64,000 nucleotides of DNA, taken from the NCBI GenBank assembly GCA_037974965.1, contig JBBPFI010000008.1, positions 62,001 through 126,000 on the forward strand, written 5' to 3'. Positions 23,301 to 36,148 of the stretch are shown here, piece by piece. The position numbers and the translations under genes are program-made. The first letter of the stretch is position 1. Every line of letters starts with the position of its first letter. The notes under the pieces are model-generated. The model made no database searches, was not told the DNA's origin, and was given only the letters and a program-made list of their open reading frames with translations. Origin of the DNA: Dacryopinax spathularia (Eukaryota; Basidiomycota; Dacrymycetes; Dacrymycetales; Dacrymycetaceae).

Positions 23301-25055
23301 TATGGACCAAGATACCAAGAGCTTAATCAGAGGAGTGAGTAATTTTTGCTTGAAGAGAGAGGATGCGGATGCTAATGCAACGGGTCAGCTACTTCAACGT
23401 AATCCTGCTCTGCGCATGGCTGAGCCTAGAATCAAGAAGCATCCGTATTTCCAAATGATGTACGTGACTCAGTCGATGAAAGAGTGAGCAGAATGCTGAT
23501 TTGTGTGGGTTTCTGCAGAGACTGGTCCCATGTATATCACAAACGTTACATCCCACCGTATATCCCGCCCATCGATCCCCACAACGAGTCTGATACCCAA
23601 AACTTCGACGAGACCTTCCTCGACATGGAGCCCGTGATCCACGACGAACCCGAGGAGACCTCTGAGCGGGAGAGGCATGATGGCACTACTACCGATACGG
23701 GCGAGACCGAGACGTCTTCTGTCCGCACTGCAGGAGTGGAGTCGTCTGCTGCTGAACCGGAGGACGAGCCGGATGTATTCGATGGGTACTCGTACAAGGC
23801 TAGACACTCAATTATCCTTGATGTGGACGAGGTCGACGAAGAGCCCGAAGAGCTTCCCGCTACGACTGAGGAGACAACCTCCTCCTCTGGCATCCGCACG
23901 AGCGGGACCAACACGGATGACTCGAGGTTCACCCAGTCGACCGCACCTACCTCCATCAGCGAAGCTCCTGCTCCTTTGGAGGATGCTGCAAAGGCGGAGC
24001 CGCAGCCGATCGCTGAGGAGCCGAAGGATATGGTCGTCGAGGCCACACCGCTCGCGCCTGAGCTTCCTGGTGAAGCTACTGCGACGGTCTCGCCTGCCGA
24101 ACCTGTCGGTGCGGTCGAGCCTGAAATGCCTGCACCCATCGCAGAAGCCATAGAGGCTCCGGCACCTAAGCCAGAGACTCCTGTCGCAGTGCCCAAGGAG
24201 ATTCCCGCTTCACCGCAGAAGGCTCCTGCAGCCCGCCATGTCGAGATTTACTCGCCTGTGAACGATCCGCGCATGCATGGCGAAGTCGCTCCAACCACGC
24301 CTCCCAAGTCATCTGGCAGCAAGCATCCCCGATTCGTACCTCGCAGGCCGAAGGAGAAGTCGGGCATTGCTGCTCTGGATCGCGACATTCCGAGAGAAGA
24401 CGACGTCTTCGATCGGGAGGACGACGACTGGGACTTGGTCGAGACTCCTCATGGCGAGGAGGCGAATGGCACTAAGGGAACAAGCCTGTTTGCCCGTGGT
24501 GTCGTCGACCGTTATCGTCTGGCGGTCTTCCGCCGTCCGAATAGCGGCAAGTCATCCAGGACGCCATCGAGCCAGCTGTTTGGCTCAACAGAGCGGCTGG
24601 ATGGCACCGACTCGCCTACTCCTTCGGATAGCAAGCTGAAGCGTGGTCGTCTGAGCATCCGCAGGAGTACGGGCCAGTTCTTGAGACCAAAGTCGCCGAA
24701 TCCGGCCATGTCGCAGAGCTCCTCAACGGTCACCAAGCAAAGTCTGCATGCTCTCTCCAGCGCGAGCAGCCTTCACCGTATGACTCCGACGCCGCCGACA
24801 TCGTTCCATATGACTGCTGCATCAAATCGGGCATCGAAGGAGCCTGTCAATTCTCCTGGTTCTTCAGACGACCTGGACGGCGCTCCACGCTCCCTCGCAC
24901 GGGGATCATCCGACCACAGCCTGTTCAGCGACTCTGAGCGCCCGACGTCACCCACGGGCAAAGAGAAGCACAAGAACCTGACCAAGATGAAGAAAATCAC
25001 CGAGCAAGGTGCGGAGAAGGTGCTCTCGCTGTTCCATTCTCAGCACCAACGTTAA
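20397..25055 (+). CDS. PX-domain AGC protein kinase (SGK/YPK-like) with long C-terminal tail
   Basis: Exons 20397-20883, 21017-21078, 21141-23165, 23221-23334, 23389-23459 and 23519-25055 sum to 1432 codons. Residues about 1-130 are Ser/Pro-rich. A probable PX (phosphoinositide-binding) domain follows, from about 141 (WTVSVAEAK, YTIYVKT, SVAEIQELEVKL). Then comes a 300-residue Glu/Pro-rich linker and the kinase from about 608 (VLGKGCAGKV, YALKAI, YRDLKPEN, DFGLSKE, CGTAEYLAPE). The activation segment has a large insert before TFCGT. The AGC tail carries an NFD motif and a hydrophobic motif FDGYSY at about 1007-1012, the TORC2-type phospho-site. An unusual 420-residue disordered tail follows. 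The start MVGVHSPPLSP is chosen because upstream in-frame sequence is leader-like. PX identity is less certain than the kinase. Confidence 0.9.
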
Positions 25056-25586
25056 ACCCACCTTCCCACGCCTTGCTCAGCGGATCTGGAAGAAGCCGCA
25101 CCCTAATGAACGTCCTTGCATTTTTCTCTCTACCTTCTAATTCCTGTATCTGCCTTTCGCTGCCCTGGCTGCTCCTGATGACGTACTTCTTCCTTTCTTT
25201 CTCCTGGTCTACCACGGCCCCTTCCGCTCGGGACCGTTATATCCCCTCTTCCCATTCATGATATCCCCGCAAACCAAACACACCGCCACCCCACCCTCAT
25301 TTGCCCCCCTCGGTTCAGAATTGTTGATGTATCCACTGAATGGTCTTTCCTTTTTCTCCGTCGAATCGCGTACTACCTACGTACAGCAAGCGGGTGAGAT
25401 CCCCGCTGCCACTCGTTTTAATCGATGTTTCATAGACCTGAGAATCCTTCCCATTCGCACGTGACTTGCTATGACGTCTGTGAGGGACGACGATCGACTA
25501 TGAAGTCCCTAATGAGAAGCGCCTGGCCGGCTTCGCCTTGCTCGTCGTCCTTGCTCTCGAGCTCGTCGTCCTTTCTGTCTTTGAGG
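25056..25586. other. Intergenic, kinase 3' UTR and hydrolase leader
   Basis: About 530 bp rich in T/C runs. The next gene could in principle start at an upstream in-frame ATG (25500), but 25587 gives a conventional soluble N-terminus. No other feature seen. Confidence 0.45.
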
Positions 25587-27312
25587 ATGGCCCACCAACC
25601 GACGGAGATCGACGCTCTCATACCGCCCGACGAGCGGCCTCCGACATACAGCACTACCGCGCCTCCCCATGGTCACAGCACCCCAGGCTCGCGAGCTCAT
25701 TCCCCGACACCAAGTCACCAACGAAAGAAGCGGTCCTCCTTGCTCACCCGCTCCCTCATCCCACGACTACTCCTCTTCGTCGTCCTCTTCATCCTCTCTT
25801 TCCTCTCTCTGCTGCTGCTTCTCTCCCTCCTGCTAGCGCTCATCCACCCCGGCCTGTCGGCATGGCTCCCACCCCACAGAAGCTCAACATCCATACCCTT
25901 CCTCCTCGCCCTCCTCTCCGCTTTACTGTCCCTCTCAGCACTAATGACATTCGACGCCCCCTCACTCCTCACACGGATCGTACTCTACTTCTGCCTCGCA
26001 TGCACGATCCTGGACGGGATCCTGCTCGTCTCCGTCAACCGTCTAAGGCACAGGGAGAACTGGCTCGGCGCGACAGCCATCCTCTTGCTGCTAGCTACGC
26101 TGGGCAGCGCACTGGGGGCGAACATCTACGTGGACCGCGTGCAGAAGAGGGCGGAGAGGGCGAGGAGGGCTACCACGGTCGAGGAGGCTGAGTTGCGCGC
26201 TACGGTCATTGCTACGCAGGGAGGGTACTGGTCGGGGAGGGTCAAGCAGGGTTTGAAGGTTGCTATTGAGTTTACAATCTCGTTCGCTAGTGCTATTGGG
26301 CTCTTCGTGAGTGCTTCCAGAACCTCAGTTTTAGCGTCTTGGCTAACGGTTGACACAGCTGCTCACACTCAACCTGATCGTCATGTCAGCCGACTCCACG
26401 CTCGACCTGCCATACCCCACCTCGCAGCTCGTCTCCGTCCAACCTCCGCCGTCTCGCTGGCCGTACGACGTACATGTCGCCTGTGCCGGCCAGAGGAACA
26501 ACACCGTCCACCCTTCGTTCGTCCCTGTGGGCTCACAGCCGCCGGTGATGCTGTACGAGTCTATGTCCGGCATCCCCGGTACAACAGGGGACGAGTGGGT
26601 TTTCCGTCTTGCCCAGGAAGGCGTTGGACGAGCATGTATCTGGGACCGACCTGGCTACGGCTTTTCCGACTCCTCCCCGGGTTCGGACGTCCCACACGTC
26701 ACAGAGGCACTCCACAGCGCGCTTGATAGACTGGACGAGCGCGGCCCATTCATGCTCATCGGCGCCGGATATGGCGGTCTCATCTCGCGGTACTTTGCTA
26801 CTCTGTACCCGAACCAAACCCATTCTCTGCTGTACATCGACGCACAGCATCCTTCCCTCTTCTACGAGCCCCCACCGCCCTCTGCCTTCCCAGATTTCTG
26901 GAACTACGCCAAGTCCTCCCTCGGCTGGAACAGGCTAGGCGACCTCTTCCGGGGCGAACGGCCCGCCAACACGCGCTGGTGGCGCACCGTCGGTCCCTCC
27001 GCCGACGGACTGCAAAAGGCCCGGCTAGACGAACGACTCCAAGCCCATCGACGGGACTCGATCTCCTCCCTAGCGCTGAACAGCACCTATCCCGACTATC
27101 CATTCACGAAGCCTACGATCGTCCTGACCAGCAGGGACTATATGGACACTACGCCGAACTGGCAGCGCGTGCAGAGGGATATCTGGAGCGGAGCGGTGGG
27201 GAACGCGAAGGTTGCATGGAGGATCGTCAAGGGTGCGGGGCATGATCTGTGTAAGGGCCTGAGAGGGGAGGGAGAGTGTAGGCGGGCGGTGGAGGAGCTG
27301 TTGTTGCTCTGA
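25587..27312 (+). CDS. Membrane-anchored alpha/beta-hydrolase-fold protein, probable pseudo-hydrolase
   Basis: Two exons (25587-26306, 26359-27312), 557 residues. After a cytosolic Pro-rich N-terminus come several hydrophobic helices (RLLLFVVLFILSFLSLLLLL, FLLALLSALLSLSALM and others). A charged segment follows, then one more helix (FTISFASAIGLF/LLTLNLIV). The C-terminal half is an alpha/beta-hydrolase fold: VMLYESMSGIPG strand/oxyanion region, RACIWDRPGYGFSD, the nucleophile-elbow position LIGAGYGGLISRY, the acid region TIVLTSRDY and the His region KGAGHDLCKG. The elbow reads G-A-G-Y-G where GxSxG is expected, so the nucleophile Ser is Gly. Fold assignment is firm; substrate is unknown. The product is probably ER- or plasma-membrane-bound. 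Confidence 0.85.
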
Positions 27313-28534
27313 AGATATCACAGTGCCGAAGGGACGATGGATGGATGGGAGAATGGAGTTGTGGACTGGAATTCGTGTTGCGGATGGATTTGGAGCTTGT
27401 ACATGATGACTACTTACTGTATCCATTGAAATGTGTATTTGCGACCACTCGCGGTGGGCTTCGAGACGTGGCTGTAAGGCAGTGAAAGGAAAGGCAGCGA
27501 ACTTGATGACCGATGTTGGCTGTTCCCCGTGGAACTTGAGACTTTTCATGAACCCAGTCACGCACACTGCAATTTCAGCTAAGATAAACAGACTTGACTG
27601 GGCATAGACTACATCGCCATAGACTCCGAGAACAAAACTCTCGAAAACGACAATCGTTCTTCCATCTTCCAACAAAATCTTGCTCAGACGGCTTCGCACG
27701 GATGCACCGCTTTTCGTTGCCGCTCCTTCTTCCTCGGTGCCCTGGCGAATCCCGATGGGCGCTACTCTATCATGATACATATCTCCTGTGGAACGAGAAG
27801 CTCCTGTACTCCTCGATGATGCTTGACTGATCAGAGCAACCGGTGGTCTGAGATTGATGTTTCTCTCTGGCGGGGCTCCGTGAAGATGCAGGCAGATTCA
27901 TCTTCAGCCCTCCTTTCCGCACGTCACACTTCGTGCAATCTCCGACCGCATCATCAACAGCTGGCAGCCACAGCAACCATGCTCACGGACGAAATAAGGC
28001 TATCTGTTGCGGCTGTCGACTGACCGCCTTGACGACATTCTGATACTGTCTACCTCTACCTGCCATTATTTCCGATGGGCCGTTTTGCCCTATCAGCGCC
28101 TGTTAGACGCTTGCACCGCCGCCTCAGCGCTTGTCTGATGCGACCGTTCTCCCGCCCATGAGACACGGACACGCTCTCCTGCTATTCAACTCACATCTGT
28201 TCCTCTGCCGGATGTGGGTGGCCGCCCTGGGATTACGAGGCTTCCTTTCAGCGTGGGCGATGGATTGGGTAGGGGAGACAGGATCACGCATAGGATGCGG
28301 TCACAGCGCAACCTCCCCCGCCTGGGTCGCTCTCCGCGGGGCATGACGCTTCGGACAACGCCTTGGCATCTTACTTATATCTCTCTGGACTGCTTTGCGC
28401 GCTAGGTCTCCTTCGGTACTGGCCATCATTGCGTGAGACGTCTTATACCGTCGCAAGCGCTCCTTGCTTGAAAGGGACTAACCGGTCCCCTGGATGCTTG
28501 TGACCCAGCCCCTTGGACCTGACGATCCTCCTCC
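27313..28534. other. Intergenic, no supported gene
   Basis: 1.2 kb. A minus-strand open frame overlapping the hydrolase 3' end gives no recognisable protein and lacks splice continuity, so I do not call it. The promoter of the next gene must lie here. Confidence 0.45.
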
Positions 28535-30279
28535 ATGTCGAATATGACCTCGCCTTGGTCCCCTCAGGACATCTATGCAGCCCTCCCATCGATATTCGCA
28601 AGCCGTTATGTCTCGGTAGCTGGCTATACTGTACTTCTGTTTGACCTGGGCGAGTCTCCTCCGTCCGGGAAGCTGTTTCTCCTCGCTGATATGAAGATAG
28701 TGTTAACGTTGCCGCATGAGATGTGTGTAGTATGGCCGGCGAAATGGTCTGTGGTTAAGCTGCTGTTCTTAATAGTGCGTTCCCCGACGTCCGCCTCATT
28801 CTCAAACTAACGGTGCCTCAGATACGATATACGTACGTGATGTTACCTACTAGCGCATGCCATTCTCATCGTCCTCCCTGCAGCGTACCGCCGGTCATCA
28901 CGTGAGTTCACATTACCTCGGACCCGGACAGCGTTAATGATTCCTTCGGTGAAGAGCCGACATAGTATCCATCTTGGGATTAACGCCATCTCTTACTACC
29001 TCAGTGCGTCATGCCCAATAAGTTCTATCCTGTGTCTTCCTCACCGGATGACTCAGTAGTATGTTATTCGGGAGCTTCTCTAAGGTGCCCTGCTGACTTG
29101 CGGTGGCAAGCTGTCAGGGAATGGCGAAAGGTATAGTGCACTCCATACCACCTCTCTATGTAGGCTAACAAAGGCGGCAGTGGTCGCATTCTATCAACTG
29201 GCATCCCTTGCGGTCTTCAATGGTGAGGAACCTCCACTCCGCTCATAGAAACAGGAAAACTCACCGAATCATCCAGTAATCGTATCGCTCCGCATACATG
29301 CCCTATATGAGCGCCGACGGAGCATCTTCATCATGCTCTCAAGTATGCTGATCATAACATACGCGACCGTCATCGCGTTGGAAGTCTACTATTTCGGTAC
29401 AAAGGTCTATCGTTCGTACACCACGCCCTTCCTGTATGTGTCGACTATTGTTTGCTGATGTGGATTTCAGCTACCATCGACTACGACCCGGGACGCGAAC
29501 TACAGTTATGTTTCGCAACTGCATGGAGCGGTTTGTGGGCTGTCTGGCTGCCGGCGGTATGCAGGCCTTGCATTGGTGCCGTGAATAATTCGCTAAGAGT
29601 GTGCGTTTTCCAGACGATCTTCGAGATCGTTTTATGGAGCATGACAGCTTATAAGACCTGGGAGCATTGGAGGGTGCAGCGGGTGCCCCTGTGGTCAGCT
29701 CTGGCCGGTGATGGTGAGTAGTCCTCTTTTGCGTTCTTCATTTACCGATACTTATACTTGCATAGGCTTTCTCTATCATACCGTACGTAGCCTAGTCGGG
29801 TTGAAGTAGCGTGTCTTATCAGGATGTCAGTGCGCTCTGGCAGCGCGGCTGCTGATTGTCCTGGTTGTGCGCTTCTCAAACGTGATGTCCGCCATGGTCG
29901 TCGCCTCCAATTTCGGATTCTCGATCATCACGGTCGTAGGATCTCGGTACAGCCTCTCCTACCCCGTCATCGATTTCCATATCGCTGACGCGAAGGCAGG
30001 ATGATGCTCTTCCTTCCCAGCGTCCGCAAAATCGAAGAATGGAGGTCCAACACTCCGGTCTTCCAGGAGCCTATGAGTCCCGGAGAAGTAGCGGCTGACG
30101 GATGGGAGCTGGAGCCGGACCTCGCTTTACGGCCAAGACCGTCACAGGCTAATTTATGGCTCGCTAACCAGGGCGGTGGGAGGTCGTTCCTTGAGCAGGT
30201 GTATCAGAGTACGAGGGGAGGGGAGGAACATCCGAGACCGACGGTGTTGTTTATGGATAAGTTTGTGGCTGGCAAGTAA
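28535..30279 (+). CDS. Multi-pass membrane protein, DUF6533-like
   Basis: Basidiomycete-type family of unknown role with many tiny exons. The start MSNMTSPWSPQDIYAA leads into YVSVAGYTVLLFD, which matches the DUF6533 N-terminal helix style, then KWSVVKLLFLI. Later exons give VSLRIHALYERRRSIFIM, a helix (LIITYATVIALEVYYF), TIFEIVLWSMTAYKTW, LYHT joined to CALAARLLIVLVV, and FGFSIITVVGSR. A soluble tail ends at TAA with FMDKFVAGK. I could follow the exons from about 29,275 to the end in frame, including an acceptor placed at ATGTCAG to avoid a stop near 29,830. Exons around 28,830-29,220 are only partly resolved. About ten introns of 40-60 nt. I infer roughly seven helices. Confidence 0.72.
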
Positions 30280-30874
30280 GACTAAGGAAGGAAGGATAGC
30301 GGGGTGATCGTCCCGTGATTTTTTGTTGTATGTGTCGGTTGTATGAACCAATCAAGCATGTATCGTACTATTTATGCAGTCGGCCCGGGTGTTGGCTGAC
30401 CTAATGCCATGTCACGCAACTTCGACTTTCATAGTGATCTATATGACGTGAATAAGATCATATCAAGCTTCTCGGTGGTTGTAACACTCAGTATATGTTG
30501 TTTTGCCTTTAGTCTGTTTATTCTTGTTCCTCGCAGGAGAGAGGAAAGAAAATCATCACGTCTCATCTGCTTGTATGTCCATGAAACAGTGAGGAAAAAG
30601 AAAAAAAGGGAGAGAAAGCGGGAGGGAGAAGAGGAGAGAAGACAACATATAGTGATCGACCGCGGGCGGTGAGGGGGAGTCACGGACGGGTGCGAAAGGT
30701 TGCGGACGGCAGGACGAGGAGGACAGGGTGGCATAACGGGTACAAAGAGGAAGGGACGGTACATGTGTACTGTACAGCACGGCCTCTGGTCTGATGGTCT
30801 GGTCTGGTCTGGTCTGACAGGGATATAGGACACGGCGGACGTTGACGGTTTCCTTCTTGTCTCTTTCTTTCTTC
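30280..30874. other. Convergent intergenic region with short repeats
   Basis: About 600 bp between the 3' ends of the DUF6533-like gene and HOG1. It has an A/G-only tract at about 30,585-30,655 and a GGTCT-type pentamer run at about 30,784-30,816. No gene supported. Confidence 0.5.
30786..30816. repeat. Pentanucleotide microsatellite (GGTCT)n
   Basis: Imperfect tandem copies of GGTCT/TCTGG just downstream of HOG1. Short and of unknown role. Confidence 0.6.
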
Positions 30875-32585
<1,711 letters not shown>

Positions 32586-33571
32586 GTTAATATCGTCTTG
32601 CTGCTGCTCCAGCTTTGCTTCGCGTATTTGGCGGGATTGAAACGGGGTCGGTTACGGGCGAGGAAGGGTATGTACGATTTGTTCGCGGATTTAACAGGGA
32701 GGGAGGGAAGGAGAGGCTGAGTAGGTGGTCGTTGATGAACAAGGTAGTAAGTAGTAGACGAAGGATGAGAGGAAGGAGGAGGAGGAGGACGAATGGTGTG
32801 AAGGACAAGCGAGGAACGACGGGCGAAGTATGCGATGAGTGGGATTGAACGGCGGGCAGCGAAGGCGTGAGTTGGTGAGGCGGGTGAACGGCGGCCCTCC
32901 GCCACGAGTCAATTCAGCACCCGCTTTCACACACCAATCTCCCTCTCTTCTCTCTCCGGCTCCCCTTTCCCATTGCTGCAATCAACCTTCCCATCCGGAT
33001 TAACAAGGTCATCATCTCCGCATAATATTGAACATTCGGAAATGACAATATCTATACGACAGACACCGGTCAACGATAAAGGGGCTGTTAGATCTACATA
33101 CAATGCTTATGTTGCCATAAAGGCACACCTTGAAAATCAGCCTAACTCGGCGTTAGGCAGATTAATAATCGCTCGTTTAGCTTTTCCTGGGCCAATAAGA
33201 CCGCCAGGCGCGTGTCAAAGGACGCCTCGACGCAGCCGACCGAGGACAGACCGACCGATGGGCGGAGGCCAGAGCCCGCATCTGAGACAAGGCGCACTCA
33301 CCTCGGACTCTGTTGCAATTCCTCCAAATCGAAGCCTCTCCGCCAATCGCCTGCCGTCCTGCCCCTCCCCCTTCCCTCCCCCGCGCGGCCTCTCTTACTC
33401 GTATGACGGCGGAATGTAACTGTAATAAGGCGATTTCCGGAGCCGGGCTATTGTTCCCGCCATTTACAGTACTTATATGCTCGGCGCTGGTTGAACCCTC
33501 CCAAGATGTGTTATTGTACATGTAACGCGAAGATATATAGGACACCGGAGAAGAAGGAGAAAAGGGGAATC
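32586..33571. other. HOG1 promoter side and VTI1 3' side
   Basis: About 1 kb. The first 400 bp upstream of HOG1 are purine-rich on the + strand. The part at 33,010-33,180 is distinctly A/T-richer than its surroundings and holds a perfect hairpin (listed separately). No gene supported. Confidence 0.45.
33140..33158. repeat. Short perfect inverted repeat (hairpin)
   Basis: GCCTAAC, a five-base loop TCGGC, then GTTAGGC: a perfect 7-bp stem inside an A/T-richer patch between HOG1 and VTI1. Function unknown; it could be a protein site or chance. Confidence 0.5.
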
Positions 33572-34505
33572 TCATCGAAGCTTGAAATACAAGATAAGGA
33601 TAATGAGCACAACGAGCACGGCGATGATAGCGGCGGTTGTCCAGCGTTGTTGGTACATCCTTAGAACCATCAAAAGACGGCAATGTCAGCTATGTCGCTT
33701 TTACAAAGTGGAGGGAAAGCACTTACCGCCTAATCATCGTCTTGAGCGTACCGGCAGCCTTGTCAATCGACGAGTCTGCCTGGTGCAGCGTATCCCTCGC
33801 ATGCTCGATCTGCTCCCTCTGACCACGCAGGTTGCGCAGGATATCAGCGCCCACGTCTTCAGTCTCAAGAGCAATTCGTCGGCTCTCCTCCAACCGTCGC
33901 TGGCCGTCCGCGAGCCTCTCGGTACCGCTTAATAAACGTGTCCGCTGGTCGGTGCCGTACGGGTCGTCAGACGGAGCCGCAGATCCAGCCAGCGAAGCGG
34001 GGAGAAGTTGAGCACGCATAGTCTGTTGCGACAGGTCCTTCTACAAGGACAAGGACGACACCGTTAGAAACGCATATAGTCATGAACGTCGTGGGTCGGA
34101 AGACTCACAGCTTGTTTCTTGAGCTTTGCGAGCTCCGCCTTGCCCGCCTTGAGCCGGGCGACATACTTGCTCCTGATACTCTGCGGCATGCCCTGTATCT
34201 CAACCTCCATCTGGCTGACCTACAAATCGAACAGTCAGCATCACCGTCCGTACGCAAGGCCCCGCCCGTCTGTCCTTGCGCAAACACGCAGGCAGACAGA
34301 CAGACAGAAGACGAGAACGCACCATCTCATCACCCTCATCGAGTTCCATCTCCACCCTCCTCAGCGCCGCCTTCCTACTCTCGACATTCGCCCCTTCGCC
34401 CGACTGCTCAGCAGACGACTCATCCAGCTTCTTCTTGATCGAGCGGGTGATATCATTGAAGTCCCGTTCGTAGGACTCGAACAGCGCCGTTGGGGTGTTG
34501 TCCAT
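33572..34505 (-). CDS. VTI1: Vesicle SNARE Vti1
   Basis: Qb-SNARE acting in Golgi-endosome-vacuole fusion. Start MDNTPTALFESYERDFN. The N-terminal helical bundle is formed by SIKKKLDESS, RKAALRRVEMELDEGDEM, then VSQMEVEIQGMPQSIRSKY. The SNARE motif (RLADGQRRLEESRRIALETE, ILRNLRGQREQIEHAR) has the layer Gln of Qb-SNAREs (RGQREQI). The last exon encodes the C-terminal anchor, WTTAAIIAVLVVLIILILYF, ending KLR, with TGA 33572-33574. Four exons with intron positions near 33,670-33,720, 34,020-34,110 and 34,220-34,320. It diverges from the uS17m gene across about 340 bp. Confidence 0.94.
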
Positions 34506-34847
34506 CTTGCCTCAACACGACACTCAGAGTTCTAGGAAATGAACAGAGCAAGAGGAGATCGTACTTGGGGTGGAAGGGAGAAGGCTGGGACGTGGACTGG
34601 ACTGCGCGACGACTGGGTGAACGAGGAGGTCGAACCAGGCACAGGAGCGGAAGCAATTGGCTTTCCTATCGGAGTTTTCCGCGTTGTCGGCCAGCTTCCT
34701 CCTCGACCCTAGGGGCAGCCAAAAGTGCTCGAGCACATATTTCGCGCCAGGCAGCCAACTCGCCCGCAAACCCCACTAGCCTGATATCCCTCTCTCTCGC
34801 TATCTGGCAGCTGGACTGGGAAGAAACCTAGCGAACAGGAGAGAACG
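34506..34847. promoter_or_regulatory. Divergent intergenic region VTI1/uS17m
   Basis: 342 bp between two start codons; must contain both promoters. No clear TATA box or motif cluster seen. Confidence 0.4.
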
Positions 34848-35474
34848 ATGCAGCCGACATTATCCCGACAAATGCCTCTTCTCCTACGGGGCGTCGTCTC
34901 CAAGGCGAAAGCGATGATGAAGACTGTGACGGTCGTTGTGCCCCGACCAGCGGTCGAAAAGCGGACACGCAAGGTGCGTCCTACCTACGCTTTCCAACTA
35001 ACATGGGTGCTGACTCAATTGTAGGAGATAATCGCGTGGACAAAATACCTCGTGCACGACGAGAAAGAGAGTATGTTGCTTTCACACATTGGCATTATGA
35101 TATGAACAGCTGCTAACGGTACGACTACAGTATCCAATGTGGAAGATATCGTCCGTATCGCCTCCTGTCGCCGCCTAAGCTCGCTCAAGACCTTCACGCT
35201 CGACGCGATCGAGGACAAGGCGAAGCGTGTCACCGAAGCGAGGGCGTCGCAGCGGCCGGGCCTTTCATTACGAGGCTGGAAGTTGGGACCGGTGACGAAA
35301 GGGGAGGTGCTGAGGCAAGTAAGGGAGAAGAAGGCGGCGGAGGCAAGAGAGCGGAGGGCGATGAAGGGGAAGGCTGCAGCAGAGAGTGGAGAGGGCGAGC
35401 AGCCGAGAACAGCGGCCGTAGACGTGCCTCCGCCGTCACCACCACCGCAGTCTGAGATACCCCCAGCGGCTTAA
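34848..35474 (+). CDS. MRPS17: Mitochondrial small-subunit ribosomal protein uS17m
   Basis: Exons 34848-34973, 35025-35070 and 35131-35474. The product is about 171 residues. The uS17 OB-fold is seen as LLRGVVSKAKAMMKTVTVVV, KYLVHDEKEISNVEDIVRI and the signature ASCRRLSSLKTFTLDAI. The C-terminal third is an Ala/Arg/Glu-rich extension ending PPPSPPPQSEIPPAA, which bacterial S17 lacks. I use the first ATG (MQPTLSRQMPLLL). A second Met at about 34,872 is possible. Mitochondrial targeting is inferred from the family and the basic N-terminus. Confidence 0.85.
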
Positions 35475-35548
35475 TATGATGTGCACATCTTCCATGTACT
35501 TCCAATCCCTCACATGTCTTCCTGCATCAGACACGTTCCGCTATGCGG

Positions 35549-36148
35549 CTATGGCACCTGGGCTAGCCGCCTGTTCTGGACCCTCCAGTTGGCCTTGCAG
35601 ATGGACGAGCTGATGCTGGCATGAGAATCATGCACCCACGCATAGAAGTGACATCGACTCACCTCAAGCCTCTTCTTCTCTTGCTTACTATTCAGCTCCT
35701 TCAGCTGCACTTCCACCCGCGATCTGTGTAACAACCGGATCAGCATACATCTCAGATCCCGCCGGTAACCCATCAGCGCACATTTCATTGCGAATGAATT
35801 CAAGGCGTTTCTCCACATTCGACTTCGCCTCGGCCTGATCCTGCTTGACGAGCACAGGCCCGATGAGCTTGTACACTTGGTTGTCGCTCGTAAGAGACTC
35901 GAACTCCTGACCGGGTGTTAGTGGCGCGATGGAGGGCGAAGGCGATGAAACGTATGCGTGCGCACCTTCTGCACCTGCTCGTTCTCTGTCAGCTGGATGT
36001 CCAGCCTTTGCCGCGCCTCGACGGCGTTTGCCAGATCTATAGCCCGGTCAGATCTTCCATCTCACAGTTTTCCTGTATGCGCACCTGTCTCTATTCTCCT
36101 ATACTCATTGGTTGCCTTCTGCAGCTGAGCATTTAACGCCGCCGACAT
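35549..36148 (-). CDS. YKE2: Prefoldin subunit 6
   Basis: Beta-type prefoldin subunit of the hexameric chaperone that hands actin and tubulin to CCT. Exons read MSAALNAQLQKATNEYRRIETD, then LANAVEARQRLDIQLTENEQ, then EFESLTSDNQVYKLIGPVLV and KSNVEKRLEFIRNE, then SRVEVQLKELNSKQEKKRLE, and the last short exon NRRLAQVP with stop at 35549-35551. It has the two-helix coiled coil around the conserved beta-hairpin VYKLIGPVLVKQD. Intron donors are GTGCGC or GTGAGT. The final join (about 35,575-35,645) has alternative CAG acceptors, so the last few residues are less certain. It lies tail-to-tail with uS17m, only 74 bp apart. Confidence 0.92.

Noticed and set aside
27070-27780. Minus-strand open frame with hydrophobic stretches (VVFESFVLGVYGDVVYAQ)
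   Set aside because: Overlaps the hydrolase 3' end, has no splice-consistent neighbours and no recognisable family; considered as a DUF6533 fragment but too weak.
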